Source: Neofusicoccum parvum (taxonomy: Eukaryota; Ascomycota; Dothideomycetes; Botryosphaeriales; Botryosphaeriaceae). From it: 64,000 nt of DNA. Both the position numbers and the translations under genes were made by a program. Shown piece by piece: positions 10,422 through 21,103 of this stretch. Within the stretch, counting starts at the first letter, position 1. Every line of letters starts with the position of its first letter. The notes beneath the pieces were generated by a model. The model was not told the DNA's origin. It saw only the letters and a program-made list of their open reading frames with translations, and did not search any database. The stretch spans positions 186,001 through 250,000 of the forward strand of contig CP087223.1 of the NCBI GenBank assembly GCA_020912385.1, written 5' to 3'.

Positions 10422-10874
10422 TTAGGCCGGTGCAGTAAGAATGAACCGGAAATAACCAAGGCTGCGGTCAGTACTCTCGAGGCAATACTCGAATGCACCA
10501 TCACCACCACCCGTAAATTGCTGACTGATCGTTGAGTCGATAGTAATCCCGGTGTCTTCCGCGTCAAGTATAGGAACGAAGAACCACAGGTTGAAGTCAC
10601 CACTTGTCGCCGAGACATCGAACACTTCAAAGTCGACCTTGAAGTAACGGTCGTTCGTTCCCTCCTCATTCCACCAGGCCCTCGCTTTCCAGACCCCAGA
10701 TTCTCGCGCGACATTCGGAATTTCTGTCCATGTAGCCTCGGACTCTTTGTTGGCAATGTCCAGGTCGACCGCACCGGAACGTAAAGACTCCTGACGGGTT
10801 CCGGTAACGCAGCTTTGGCGGGACTCTAAAGCATGAGAGAGCGGCTGAATCCCGTGAGGGATAGAAGCAGCCAT
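10422..10874 (-). CDS. Small conserved-looking protein, possibly secreted, unknown function
   Basis: The frame encodes 150 residues, starting at ATG 10874, with a well-mixed composition: Trp-rich middle (SGVWKARAWWNEEG), FEVFDVSATSGDFNLWFF, and two Cys (SCV near residue 22, EYCLES near 128) that could form a disulfide. Upstream of the ATG the same frame stays open and reads LLGNALPFLGALVPFT just before MAAS. This is a hydrophobic run typical of a signal peptide core, so the true start may lie upstream, either lost by mutation or on another exon. The surroundings are AT-rich and eroded. No family is recognised. Confidence 0.5.
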   Translation of the reverse strand: MAASIPHGIQPLSHALESRQSCVTGTRQESLRSGAVDLDIANKESEATWTEIPNVARESGVWKARAWWNEEGTNDRYFKVDFEVFDVSATSGDFNLWFFVPILDAEDTGITIDSTISQQFTGGGDGAFEYCLESTDRSLGYFRFILTAPA

Positions 10875-10904
10875 AGTAAATGGTACTAGAGCCCCAAGAA
10901 AGGG

Positions 10905-11590
10905 GAGAGCATTTCCGAGTAGCCTTGTATTAATTAGTAGAGCTACGTAGAGACTAACTTGTTGAACTGAAGCTTACATTTTGGATGGAGCGGTAGTAGG
11001 CTTAGTAAGAGCTTCGCGTAGCAGTCTTGTAGGAAACTAAATGGAGTCAGACGATGATGAGTAGCTCTGCGATTATCAGAGCTAAAAGGCCTTTATATAT
11101 TTATTTTTTCTATAATATCTACAAGCCAAACCTTTAGACTTCAATCGCCCGGTAAGTGACGGAAACATTCGTACGGGTAAGATCATCAATTATGTTCTTG
11201 GTATCTTAGCATTGGTTTTAGTTCTAAAATGTAATTGGTTAAACTTATATCCTCTAACTACTTGAACGCTGTAGTTGGAGGCCGTGTCAAGGTTTGACTA
11301 CTCCCGGAAGTAGACGGTGATAACCGACGTCTACTACGTAGTTATTCGGCGATTACCGAGGGATTCTTCAATAGGGGCTCACTCGGGTCGAAGTCGGTGG
11401 GGCGCCAAGGGTCGGAAAAAATATTGGATGTAAGGCGTAGATCCGGACTACCCCGTGATTCGGGCCGAGACAGCCAGCATACCTGACCGCTCAGACCTGA
11501 TCACCTTGATCACTGGTAGTGATTGGCGGGTACGAAGCAGAAAGCGCTTACTTCCTATTGGAGCGCCCTCGTTAGGTAGATCTCGGGATT
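10905..11590. other. AT-rich intergenic
   Basis: No supported gene, RNA or repeat boundary was found. Frequent TA-rich runs (for example 11090-11130) suggest RIP-eroded DNA. Confidence 0.4.
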
Positions 11591-11593
11591 AAA

Positions 11594-12130
11594 TTGCAAG
11601 TCGACCCAGGAAGCGAATTCAGAGATCTCATGACCACCATCTCGAGTTGTGGTGGTATCATGCACGTATACTCGAGCCGGTGGCGGAAAACGTGTCGGCA
11701 ACGATCACCAGCGGCAATTCATACACGCTGGATGTCGGGTACCTGTTCCTGTACGGCAGGCAGAGCGCCGTCAACTGGACGGCCGCGAATGGGTCGGCCG
11801 TGGCCCTGAATATCACGCTGCCGCGGACCTACACGGCTCTTCGCCGCCAAGCTGATGCGGCTACTTCACGTACGTGGAGATCACCCTGTTCCTCCCCTCC
11901 AATTCCTACTCTGGCTTAGCGAACGCGTCGTACGGCAGGTGATCACCGAGCTCCTCGCCCGCGCCGAGGGTAACCACCTTGGTCGAGTCGAGAGAGAGAT
12001 GGCCTACTCGAGCGTGATGTCCAGCCTCTTCGACGCAAACCGTAGCTTCTAGCCTCTGCTCGACAACGTGAGTGGCCCCCAAATGTGGCGTGCTCTGACA
12101 CTGAGCACTATATGCAACAGACGAGCGAGT
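11594..12130 (+). pseudogene. Frameshifted remnant of a protein-coding gene
   Basis: One frame reads VAENVSATITSGNSYTLDV followed by GYLFLYGRQSAVNW to about 11850. The following sequence makes sense only in another frame (FTYVEITLFLPSNSYSGLAN), which soon stops, so a frameshift lies near 11850. A further piece (REMAYSSVMSSLFDANRSF) precedes a perfect-looking intron, GTGAGT at 12070 to CAG at 12120. The exon texture and intron indicate a former gene, probably for an extracellular or membrane protein judging by its Asn-x-Ser/Thr sites. The family is not recognised. Confidence 0.45.
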
Positions 12131-12596
12131 AGGACCCTATCCTGACTGACAGGCTTAATAGCGCCTAATCATAGATCTATGACGATACTGGCCACTGTGT
12201 CGGCAACGTCCACTAAGACATTGCGGCCCGCGTACGCGCCCTGCTTCTGCTACGTTGCGACATGGGTCTCCAGTACCGTCCCTCGCCTTTCTTTTTTTAG
12301 CTGTGCCGCAATGCTTTCTTCGAAAGACTGGCTCCCGCCTACTTCTCCCGGTATACTCCTCGTATTGGCGTGGCTCGAAAAACTCTCCACCGTTTCTATT
12401 TTAAGCGCGCCAAACTATGCCGCTGTCTCTCAATTAAATCTACGAGATGATATAAAATACACACTATATATAAATAAAGTAGTACTTTCCATCCTTATAA
12501 TACCGTTTCTACACTACTTATACCTATACCTTATATAAATCTTCATAACGTATAAATAAAATTCAACTATTACTTTTTACTTTTATACTCTTTTTT
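12131..12596. other. AT-rich flank, target of the miniature retroelement
   Basis: AT content rises steadily to the insertion site at 12597-12601. No gene is supported. Confidence 0.4.
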
Positions 12597-12601
12597 TCAA
12601 A

Positions 12602-12669
12602 TGTCAGAATATAAGGCAGATTAGCACGCACTAGTAACAGTGCGGCGTCGTACTTTTGCCAGTTCGACA
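12602..12669 (+). repeat. 5' terminal repeat (68 bp) of the miniature element
   Basis: It is identical at all 68 positions to 12983-13050, with TGTC...GACA ends. Identity between the repeats indicates a recent insertion. Confidence 0.9.
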
Positions 12670-12982
12670 GTTATGAGCCCGGAATCACTTCTGCCGCGGT
12701 AGTCTAGTGGTAGACTTGGACACAAAACGCGCGCATCATCCACACGCACCATCACGGGGTTTGGCTGTGCCCCACACAATCCACGTTTCAAGGGGCTTGG
12801 TGTTCCCCAATCACAACAACGACCTTGTGGTGCCGGGGTCCGTGTCAGTCGCAAGTAGGCCATGCGTTCGAATCACAGCAAGATCAACCATGCCTCACCA
12901 CAGAGAGAGACTATTCCTCCACTACAACGACATGAGATCTCTCCACCTGTGCCTCAAGCACTTCGCCACAGGTGAGGGGGTG

Positions 12983-13050
12983 TGTCAGAATATAAGGCAG
13001 ATTAGCACGCACTAGTAACAGTGCGGCGTCGTACTTTTGCCAGTTCGACA
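12983..13050 (+). repeat. 3' terminal repeat (68 bp) of the miniature element
   Basis: It is identical to the 5' copy. It is preceded by a purine-rich tract and followed directly by the TCAAA duplication. Confidence 0.9.
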
Positions 13051-13149
13051 TCAAACTAAAAAGTAGTCAAGATAATATTAAAAGAAGGCTACTTTATATG
13101 TATATAGTGTAGGTTCTGTATTTTCCCGGTAAGTCTAGTAATCGTCACC

Positions 13150-15570
13150 CCTGGAGGCTTATACGCGTTAGCCCTGCTAGCCGATCCGGCTCTAGTCCCA
13201 GTCCCCACGAATCTTCCAAGCTCTTTTGGAGTCTGGAGCAACTCCCAGTATTATTAGTCCCCATGGTGTGGAGATACCTCTCTGGTTTGCCGCTGTCAGG
13301 GAGCCCAACCTCGAGAGCGTCCACGCTATGCTCAGGCACGGACCACGAGTACTCCCAACCGCCGCTTTTGAACGAGGTCGTTAGGTTAAGCTACAAAATC
13401 GAGAATCTCGTGAGCATCTGCAGAGCAATCTTCAACGGGGGGGCAACCCATCGACATTAACGCGTGAGACAGGCAAGGCGTGACGGCGCTGATACTCGCC
13501 TCTAAGCCATGAGAGTTGCTCCTTGTACATTGGCTACGCAACAACGGTGCTGATATCAACAAGCTAGATGATGGAGAAAAAAGCGCGCTCTATTATTCAT
13601 TCTCTGCCGAATGTGCTCTTGCGGTCAAAGAACTACTCAAGGCCCGAACAAACCGTGCTGTACTTCCCACCCATGGGCCGATCTTGATCACCGCGGCCCA
13701 AGTTTAAGATCTTAGAGATTCTTCTCAATGAAGAAGTAAATCCTACTCTGGCCGACGGTCGCGGATACACCGCCATCAACAAAGCCTCTACAGAGGCCAA
13801 GATAGACACTGCCAAGCTACTCATCCAAAAAGGGGCTGACATCAATAACGAGGACGATGCTGGATGGTCACCCATTCCCGACGCCGTGGGCTCCGTCTGA
13901 GACGCTACTATGGTACGGCTACTTGCTGACGACGGCGCTAAAATAGATATCACCCTCCACGGTGAGAGCTTTCTACACGTAGCCCTTGACGGGCCACTTG
14001 AGATGCTAAAGGTTTTGGTTCAATTTTGCATGGCCCTGGATATCAACACTAGGGGCAATGGACAATGTACAGCGCTTTACATCGCCTCCCGTTTGGGCTG
14101 AATTAGTCAACTAAACATTCTTCTCAAAGTCGGAGCTGACGTTGACACTCGCAACGTGGATGGGGAGACTCCTCTGTATGAAGCTGCAGTGTGGACACTT
14201 TGTGCTCTCTTCTTAGTCAACCAGATATTGAAGTGAATAGCATCGCCCCCGGACACCACGGCCCTCTCCACATAGCCTGCCAGTCGCTCAACGTCGATGG
14301 TGTCCGCACTCTCATCCATTACAGAGCCAATGTTCACATGGCTAATGCCATCAAGCTTCGCAGCACGCCACCGATAGCCGCCCTGTTGCGCACCACAAGG
14401 CGAACCGCAAAGAGGACGCGACAGTAAACGTCTTCCATTGGAAGAGCAGCGGGGATGCTATGGTTGATGTACAACAGGAAGTGCACAGGAGTCACTTTTA
14501 CACGGCGTTCTCGGCGGCGTGTCAGGGCGCCGGTATGGGCACGCTGGACAGGGTGGCTCGGCCCAGCTGCAGGACCACGTCTCGGGCCGCCTCCCGCATT
14601 ACTTCGCCGCGGTCAACCGCCTTGACAGCTTTCCATCATCCGGTCTTAAAGGGTGCCATACTGCCCCCCGGAAAGGTGGATAAGAAGTGTCTCTCTCCAC
14701 TGGGCCGCGCAGTTCGGCAATCTCAGGTTCACCCTGACCCAACGCCGCGACGCCGGCTCACAGGGAAAGCTGATGCAGTACATCAACCAACAAGGCAGTG
14801 ATAGATGGGCTCCCTTATGCTAGGCGGCACGCCTATAGGAGTGCTATTTGGTGGAAACCATGCGGTTGGAGAAGTGATATCTCGCTGGCTTTCTCTGCAA
14901 ACCCCCGGAGAATGGAGCCTGCCACACTGTCCGATGTACACTGGGGAACGGAAAGTCGGCGAGAGGTCAGATATGCTGACACGGCTGGAGCTGGCGCGGC
15001 AGTGTGACGCCGACGACGACGTCCTTCACCCGCTTCGATACGGCCCTGAGAGAGAACCCGAGCCCTCTGACGGTACGGTCGTGGAAAAGAGCGCTTAGCA
15101 GGTGCGAAGATATACGTTGCAGTTCTTCACGTGCGGTATCTGCTTGAATATATGGCTCGATTTTACTCGCTCTTTTCCATTCTCTCATATTCAGTTCTAA
15201 GCCCGTGGACTCACAGCTCTTCCAGCACATCTTTAGTCTCATATTCTCATGCCGGAATATGACGACTATGGTGTCTGCACTAAATGTGTTCCCTACGTGA
15301 AGATATTTCACACTATGGACATGCAACGCGTTGGCAAAGAATACAATTCCACGCGGGATTCTGACTGGGTCGAGTACCGAGACCCGCCACTCCCCCACTA
15401 CTTGAGTGGTAAGACAGACGGAGAATCGTTGTCTGTTGCGCAGGAAGAAGAACCTAAAGCTGGCATTGACCGGTCCAGGAACAGGTGAAACGGCGAGGAT
15501 TTGGATGGCGTTGAAATGAACTCAGACATCATCGATACGGACTTGGATGATATGGACATTTAAAAACAAG
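13150..15570 (+). pseudogene. Ankyrin-repeat protein gene, decayed
   Basis: Ankyrin-like units occur across several frames: LLESGATPSIISPHGVEIPL (13210 on), NPTLADGRGYTAINKASTEA and TAKLLIQKGADINNEDDAG (13740-13860), MVRLLADDGAKIDITLHGES (13910), LNILLKVGADVDTRNVDGET (14110-14175), and LHWAAQFGNL-like text near 14700. Stops at several points and frame changes every 200-400 bp break it, so it is dead. The C-terminal part (14800-15570) is protein-like but unrecognised. Ankyrin arrays mediate protein binding and in fungi are common C-terminal sensors of NLR-like proteins, but no NTPase part is visible here. Confidence 0.75.
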
Positions 15571-16998
15571 CCGAAACTCGTAACAATATAATCACGAATG
15601 TTGTCCCTTTATTTACGGAAGAATGATTATACTTAAAGTCACTTGGTTATAAAAATAGTTGAAGATAGAAAGGGCCGGGAGATTACGGATTATCCCTTTA
15701 CGTTGCTCGGAAGATGTGAGGAAGACAGACTCCGCATTGAGTACCCCGGCTTACTCTTTGAATAAGGACCCGTTACTGTTCCGCTTAAGTCCATACTCCT
15801 TAAAACAATTAACGGGGGCATATACTAGTTGCCGCTGGCTTTATCCAATAGCTCGCTACTAACGGTTAGTTATATAGAGCGTTGTACTTTAGTCTTCATA
15901 ACTAATATCTATTTTAACGTTATAATTACAGCTCGAAAATCTAAGATGGTTCTTAAAGCTCGGATAAATTTCTACCTAGTAATTCCAGAGATAGTACGGT
16001 AAAGAACTGCAACTTTTATTAGAATAAACCTATTCCTATATGTTTAAGCGTACTTAGGCGTACCCGTATAATATTAATAAGATATTACTACGTCTTCGTA
16101 GGTTTGTACGGTTATACGAATATAGAAACAATAAGGAATGAGTAAATGGTAAAATATGTAGCTTGGAGAAGAACTGTGAAAGCGGAATACCTCTTCCGGG
16201 TAGTGCCTCTTCAAATAACAAGCCTACCATCTTTAACACTCTAGAAATCCTATAACCGTAGACGAGTCTCGTGTTGCTTGCCCAGAACTATTGAGAGGAA
16301 CGACAATCACTACAAGGTTGGAGAGGTCGTCCCTTTGTGGAGCACGACAGGCGGCCGTTCTGCTCTCGTCAATGGCTGTACGATGGGGCACCTGAAGCTT
16401 CAGCTACGTCTGGTAAACGGAAGTCAACGGGTAGCCCGGTAAGATGTAAGGTTCCAGGTAAAATATATAAACCTCTCCCGACTTGGGAGCACGCTTGACA
16501 AGACGCTTGCCGCGGACGTATATGCGCACGTTCCAGCTCGATTTAGCAATGCGCACTCATCTGGACGCGTTTGAGAATTGTTGGTATGGCGCTCAGTACT
16601 ATAGGCATCGCCAGGCATTCTCTCAATCTTGATTGTTTGAATGAGAACGATCCCTTCAGCGTGATTGTGGCTTTGACACGTGAGATTCTCCTTTGAAGAG
16701 GGAGGAGATGCTGGCCGGGCATCACGATTACTCTTCCCTTGTAAACCGAAATAGCAGTATTCCTTTTCTACTTCTTACACTATAAGGAGACAAAATATCG
16801 TTGCGAGAGGTAGAAAAAGCAGCGGAGACAAGAGTAATGTTTCACTGTTTCTTATGTGGTCGTGGTAAAGGACACTTCGTTCCGTTATCATCTCATATCC
16901 TTCAGTCTTCTACATTCAACTTAAGTCGAGAGCGGGCTGAGGCGGATCTGCGATGGTGCGTACTGCAGCGGATACCGGTCCTGACATCCAAGCAGCAC
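15571..16998. other. AT-rich, eroded intergenic DNA
   Basis: No gene is supported. TA-rich runs between 15600 and 16250 resemble RIP-mutated repeat DNA, but no terminal repeats or domains could be seen. Confidence 0.4.
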
Positions 16999-18225
16999 CT
17001 ACGCACCCATCTCCGCTATCCTTGTCCGTCCGTCCATCTCCATGACCGGCCTCTGCACCCCGCCTCCATCCCCAAGCTCAGCGTAGTCCTTGTAATGGTT
17101 TCCCTGGTAGGCGCTGTAGCCCTGTCCCTCCACCTCCGCAGGCTGCCTGTAGCCCTGCCCCTCCACCTCCGCGGGCGGCCTGTACCCGAACCCCACCGGC
17201 TGCTGGAGCTCGTGCACGTCCGACGGCGGCAAGTTCGCGCCGTCCGGCTGCTGCCGCTGTTCCGGCGCAGCAGCATCCCTCTTCCTCCGCCTCATCAAGC
17301 AGCAGAGCATCACCGCCGCGGCGACCAGCCCGACCAGCCCGACAACCGCGCCCACCACACCCCCGACGATGACGCCGGTCGGCGTGCCGCCACCGCCGCC
17401 TCCGCTCGCCCCCGCAGCGCTCGACGAGGCCGCCGCCGACGCCACCGTCGACGCCGACGCCGCCGCCGAGCCAGACGCCGCCGACTCCGAGGACGATGAG
17501 GCGTCCGCCCTCTTGGCCGACAGCGCCGACGCCGGGGCCCACGTCACGTTGACAGCGTAGCTGGTGGGGTCGCTGAAGAAGGTATCGACGGCGCTGATGG
17601 CCATGGTGGTCCAGTTCGTGGTCGCGGTGATGGTGCTGCCGGCGTCGTCCTCGGCGTACGTGCACGCGAAGTCGACGACGCCCAGCGCGGGCCAGGTCCA
17701 GCGCGCGCAGCGCGGCGACGACGTCTCGGTGCAGCGCAGCGCGAGCGGGTCGGACTGGCAGGCGGCGGCGGTGCAGGCGGTCGACAGCTGCGCGCTGTCG
17801 TAGCACGTGCTGTACCAGTTGCACGTCTGGTACGAGGTGTCGGCGCAGCAGCCGGCCATGCCTGGCGTGTTGGCCGTCGAGCTGAAGAACACGCAGCTGT
17901 AGGCGCCGCCACAGTAGAGCGCTGAGTCTGCGCGGGGTGGTTAGCGACGGGCAAGGCGGGGAGGGGGGGATTGGGGCGCACTGGCGTCGCTGTTGATGAA
18001 GCCGCAGGTGTTGAAGATGGCGGTGGAGGAGTCGCGCGGCTGGATGGCGGCATGTTGCAAGGATGGGGCGGCGGTTGTGGATGGGATGGTGGTGCGATCG
18101 GCTGCGCGGACGTGGACCCGTTTGAATTGGGTGGTGGTGGGAGCGAGTGCTGATGCGGGGGACATGATGGCGGCGATGATGCTGCCGAGCTGCAGCCAAT
18201 CGCGAATGGAGTTGAAGCCTGACAT
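16999..18225 (-). CDS. Type I membrane protein: Cys-rich ectodomain, Ser/Ala stalk, one TM, cytoplasmic tail
   Basis: Two exons on the minus strand (18225-17982 and 17927-16999) encode 390 residues. The 54-bp intron 17928-17981 has GTGCGC, GCTAAC and CAG signals. Residues 1-27 (SIIAAIMSPASALA) form a signal peptide. The ectodomain holds the fungal pattern TCGFINSDAN, then LYCGG, SCVFFS, MAGCC, TCNWYSTCYDS and further Cys to about residue 175. This arrangement is seen in many fungal surface proteins of unknown function. A Ser/Ala stretch (residues ~220-260, probably O-glycosylated) precedes a Gly/Val-rich transmembrane helix at about 265-292 and an RRRKR stop-transfer. The cytoplasmic tail has a tandem repeat (two copies of AEVEGQGY). 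The layout recalls wall-stress sensors (WSC/Mid2-like), but no WSC domain is claimed. Confidence 0.85.
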
Positions 18226-19260
18226 GGTCCGTTCAGGCTTTACCCAGCACCAGGGGCTCTGCAAAACTGCAGGCAGATCTCTCGACCGGCGAGGCACGAA
18301 ACGGTGCGGCAAGTCGCGGAATAAATAGCAGCAGCCCCTGTGGAGATGGGCATGGCCGGATGTGGCTGCGGCGACGGTTGCCGATGTCGAAACTTACCGG
18401 TTCTGGTAAGGCTGCTGCCGGCTCAGCTAGGCAGAAGCCCTGTGGCGCTGCCCACGGACCCGCTGCTAGTCCGACTCTGCGCAAAATAGCCGTGGCCCTG
18501 CCAATCATTTGCTGATGGTGAAATAGATCATCCTTTGGGCCCGAATGCTGTTCCTTCTCCACATGCTGTCTGATTAAATAAGAAAAGCAGCGTCCCGAAT
18601 TTCTATACTGGTACATCAATTATCAGACACGCTAGAGGGTAAAGTGGAAATCTCGTAAGACCATCTGTGTTGCGCGTCCTCGGATTTCATCCGTGCCTGG
18701 TTTCGGGAATCTCGTGTCTGGATTGGTGTAGACTGTTGCTGCATCCATCGTCGTCTACCGTGAGAGCACAAGCGGAACAGAATCCGTCCATTGGGCAGCC
18801 CGAACGCCGAATATGCCTGAGCTCAGCATTCTGACAATCTCGCACTGCTGTTTCGTACATGGCTTCCTAGTCCTCGGCCGTACATGCTGAGAACTTCGAC
18901 CGCAACGTCGCCCTTACGACTACTTCAAGGCTGTCGTATGTCTGGTTCCTTCGTCGGGTTTCACCAAGCCTATACTGGCTTCATTGGGACCCTCTGTTAT
19001 TATGTATCTTCAGCCGATAGCTTTTATATTCGAAATGGCAATTGCCGTGACAAGCACAGGAAAAGCGCTAGTCGGTGGCTTGCCGCCCCTCGCGCAAGCG
19101 GGATCCCGCCGACCAACCGGATTCCCCCATGCGGCAAGCACGCGGCCGATCGATTCCAACCGCCCAAGAAGAGGGGCAACGCCTATCCACACGTCAACCC
19201 ATCATTTCCATCACACTCCAGCCCCGACAAGCCCAACACCACACCAAAAACCCACGACTT
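18226..19260. other. Intergenic between divergent membrane-protein genes
   Basis: It contains the presumed promoters of the minus-strand gene starting at 18225 and the plus-strand gene starting at 19304. A long frame upstream of 19304 is in phase but has no protein-like texture. Confidence 0.4.
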
Positions 19261-19303
19261 GACTACTACTACTACCACCACCACCACCACCACCACCACC
19301 ACC
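19261..19303 (+). repeat. ACT/ACC trinucleotide microsatellite
   Basis: Four ACT-type units pass into about ten ACC units directly before the ATG at 19304, so it lies in the 5' UTR. The matching run of Thr codons in frame upstream is more likely untranslated. Confidence 0.9.
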
Positions 19304-19699
19304 ATGTCCACCACCACATCCTCCACCCCCCTCCCCCCCTCCCTCCCCCTCGCCTTCACCCTCGCCCTCGGCGCCCTCGGCATCACCACCGGCTGCGCCG
19401 CCCTGGCCCCGTCCACCGCCCCGGCCTTCGCGCGCCACTTCGGCCTGCCCGACCGCGCCGCCTGGCACCACTTCGTGCGCGCGACGGGCGCGCGCAACGT
19501 CTCCGTCGGGCTCTCCGTCGTCGCGCTGGGGCTGCGGCGCGACTGGCGCGCCGTCGGCACCGTGCTGGTGTGCGGCACCGTGACGGGGCTGGTGGATGCG
19601 GTCGTCACGTGGAGGTATGGGGTGAGGGAGGCGGGCTGGGGGCATTTGGTTGGGGCGGTGGTGTTTGGGGGGGTGGGGGTGGCGATGTTGGTGGGGTGA
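19304..19699 (+). CDS. DUF4267-type small integral membrane protein
   Basis: It encodes 131 residues from the ATG directly after the ACC repeat. The start was chosen because the upstream in-frame extension is low-complexity. Features are: a hydrophobic segment at about 15-37 (LAFTLALGALGITTGCAAL), AFARHFGLPDRAAWHHF, the conserved ATGARNVSVGLSVVALGL, a third segment VLVCGTVTGLVDAVVTW, then AGWGHLVGAVVFGG at the C-terminus. The GARN motif, the G-x-D before the last segment and the GH-x-V pair are what I recall of the fungal DUF4267 family, ~130-residue four-helix membrane proteins of unknown function. The gene appears intact and intronless. Confidence 0.8.
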   Translation: MSTTTSSTPLPPSLPLAFTLALGALGITTGCAALAPSTAPAFARHFGLPDRAAWHHFVRATGARNVSVGLSVVALGLRRDWRAVGTVLVCGTVTGLVDAVVTWRYGVREAGWGHLVGAVVFGGVGVAMLVG

Positions 19700-20165
19700 T
19701 GGAGGCGCTGGGTGGGCTGCTCGTTTTGGGGGCGGTGTCTCGTGGGCTGGATGTGGTGTGGGATTGGAGATGGTTGGGCAGGCGAGCCTCCTGCGGTGCG
19801 CGCTCACGCTTGCGGTGGGTTCGGTTGCCGGAAACACGTTTGGGCTTCTTGGTGCCTTGAAGAACAGACCCGATGAGGTCGATGAATAAATTGACAGTGT
19901 CCTTTTACCAAAATCTCGAAGTGAACTCCGTCTCAGCCGCTATCCTCTCCATTAGCCACCCGCTCAATGGAATGAGAGCAAATACCATGTTGAAAGAGCA
20001 AACCCAGATCTCCAGAATCTCAACTCAGTCACTAATTGTAAATGCCATTTACCATGGGAACATTTTACAGCAGTACTGGAGCATGTTCCGCCCGCCGGCA
20101 GCCGTGCACGCATCATCTCACTTGCACTTGTCAAGCAGGGCATCACCAACAGTATTGGGAGAACA
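19700..20165. other. Intergenic (convergent 3' ends)
   Basis: Short frames only. It lies between the 3' ends of the DUF4267 gene and the minus-strand small ORF. Confidence 0.4.
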
Positions 20166-20333
20166 TCAGTGAGAAATTAAGCCTTTTTGGATCTTGAAAG
20201 TCTGGTGGCGGAGGTACTGGAACATGGCTACCTGATGGAACGGCTCATCGGAATAAGTAAAAGTGTCCAGCTCCATGTCGGGGTAGCGGTCGTAGGCGGC
20301 TTTGGTGACGGCATCGTTTTGTTGCTGAGACAT
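20166..20333 (-). CDS. 55-residue small protein, unknown function
   Basis: ATG 20333 to TGA 20166. The product begins MSQQQNDAVTKAAYDRYPD and continues with MELDTFTY, SDEPFHQV and FQYLRHQ. Composition is well mixed with no low complexity. A CT-rich leader (CACTCAGCTTCCCTCTCAC) stands directly before the ATG and a TATA-like AATATAACC lies about 60 bp further upstream, both usual for fungal genes. No family is recognised. It could also be the first exon of a longer gene, because CAG/GTAGCC around residue 34 could be a donor. Confidence 0.45.
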   Translation of the reverse strand: MSQQQNDAVTKAAYDRYPDMELDTFTYSDEPFHQVAMFQYLRHQTFKIQKGLISH

Positions 20334-21103
20334 GGCTTGTGAGAGGGAAGCTGAGTGAGAGAGGATTGGGGTAGCGTACGCCGGTTATATTGTCGTAGTA
20401 CTTGAGCGCAGACGCTGCTGTCAACCGCGAAGAGAACGACGAAGCTGGTATTGGATGAGATTACGTGTGTAGACCCGCAAGCAGACACTCTACTCAGGCA
20501 AGAAACGGACTGTCATTACCGGAGTACCTTTTTAAATGAAACTCTTCACTAAAGGGGGTTATGTCCGTCCGCAGCGCTGTTCCATGCCCACAGCCAGAAT
20601 ACGTCCATTTCAACCGCGAGTGTGCCTGTCACAACACCCGGGACCCCAAAAGAAACCCCCAAGCATAGCATGGTCCGTCTTCAAGATAATCAATAGCAAA
20701 GGCGGAGGCTCTCCCGATAGCGTAATGGTCGTAGCAGATGGAACGCTTGGTCAAATGATCGATGGACCTCGAGCACCCGGCGTGAGAGTAGCGTGATACC
20801 AGCATGATTTGGTGCATGCTGACAGTGTGGACAGTAAGTAGTCACTGGTAAGACCAGAAAAGTCAGCGTGCCTGGCAGTCAGAAATCAGCCCGCACTTGC
20901 AGAAAGCACTTCTCATCAGCGGTGAACCCAACATGCCGTTCGGTCAAATCTGCGTGCGTGAAATCCATCCTCTTCGAATAGCAGCATGGCCGTGATCCGG
21001 CTTAAGAAACACAAAGTCGAACGGCGTCAGCTAAGCAAGGCAGGTGGAAGAAACTGGGGCGGCATGGGGAGAGGCACATGGTAGTATCTGGGATAGTGAG
21101 CGG
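20334..21103. other. Intergenic
   Basis: No supported gene. The region at 20340-20420 holds the probable promoter of the small minus-strand ORF. Confidence 0.35.

Larger units (their letters stand above)
12602..13050 (+). mobile_element. TRIM/SMART-like miniature LTR retroelement, 449 bp, complete
   Basis: Two identical 68-bp direct repeats (12602-12669 and 12983-13050) start TGTC and end GACA, the TG..CA ends of LTRs. They are flanked by a 5-bp target duplication TCAAA (12597-12601 and 13051-13055). A purine-rich tract GGTGAGGGGGTG (12971-12982) abuts the 3' repeat, as a polypurine tract should. The bases after the 5' repeat (GTTATGAGCCCGGAATC) look like the complement of a tRNA 3' end with a T-arm GATTCCGGGC, a candidate primer site. 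The 313-bp interior has no credible gene. It contains a tRNA-like D-arm (GTCTAGTGGTAGAC, 12701-12714; A-box TAGTCTAGTGG) and a B-box-like GTTCGAATC near 12874. Mobilisation would need proteins supplied by another element. Confidence 0.85.

Noticed and set aside
12692..12890. A functional tRNA gene
   Set aside because: The D-arm folds, but the A- and B-boxes are ~165 bp apart, the T-arm stem does not pair and no matching acceptor strand is seen. It is better explained as tRNA-derived sequence inside the miniature element.
18233..18619. 128-codon minus-strand frame upstream of the type I membrane protein
   Set aside because: It overlaps the promoter and start of the signal-peptide gene and has no domain; a chance frame.
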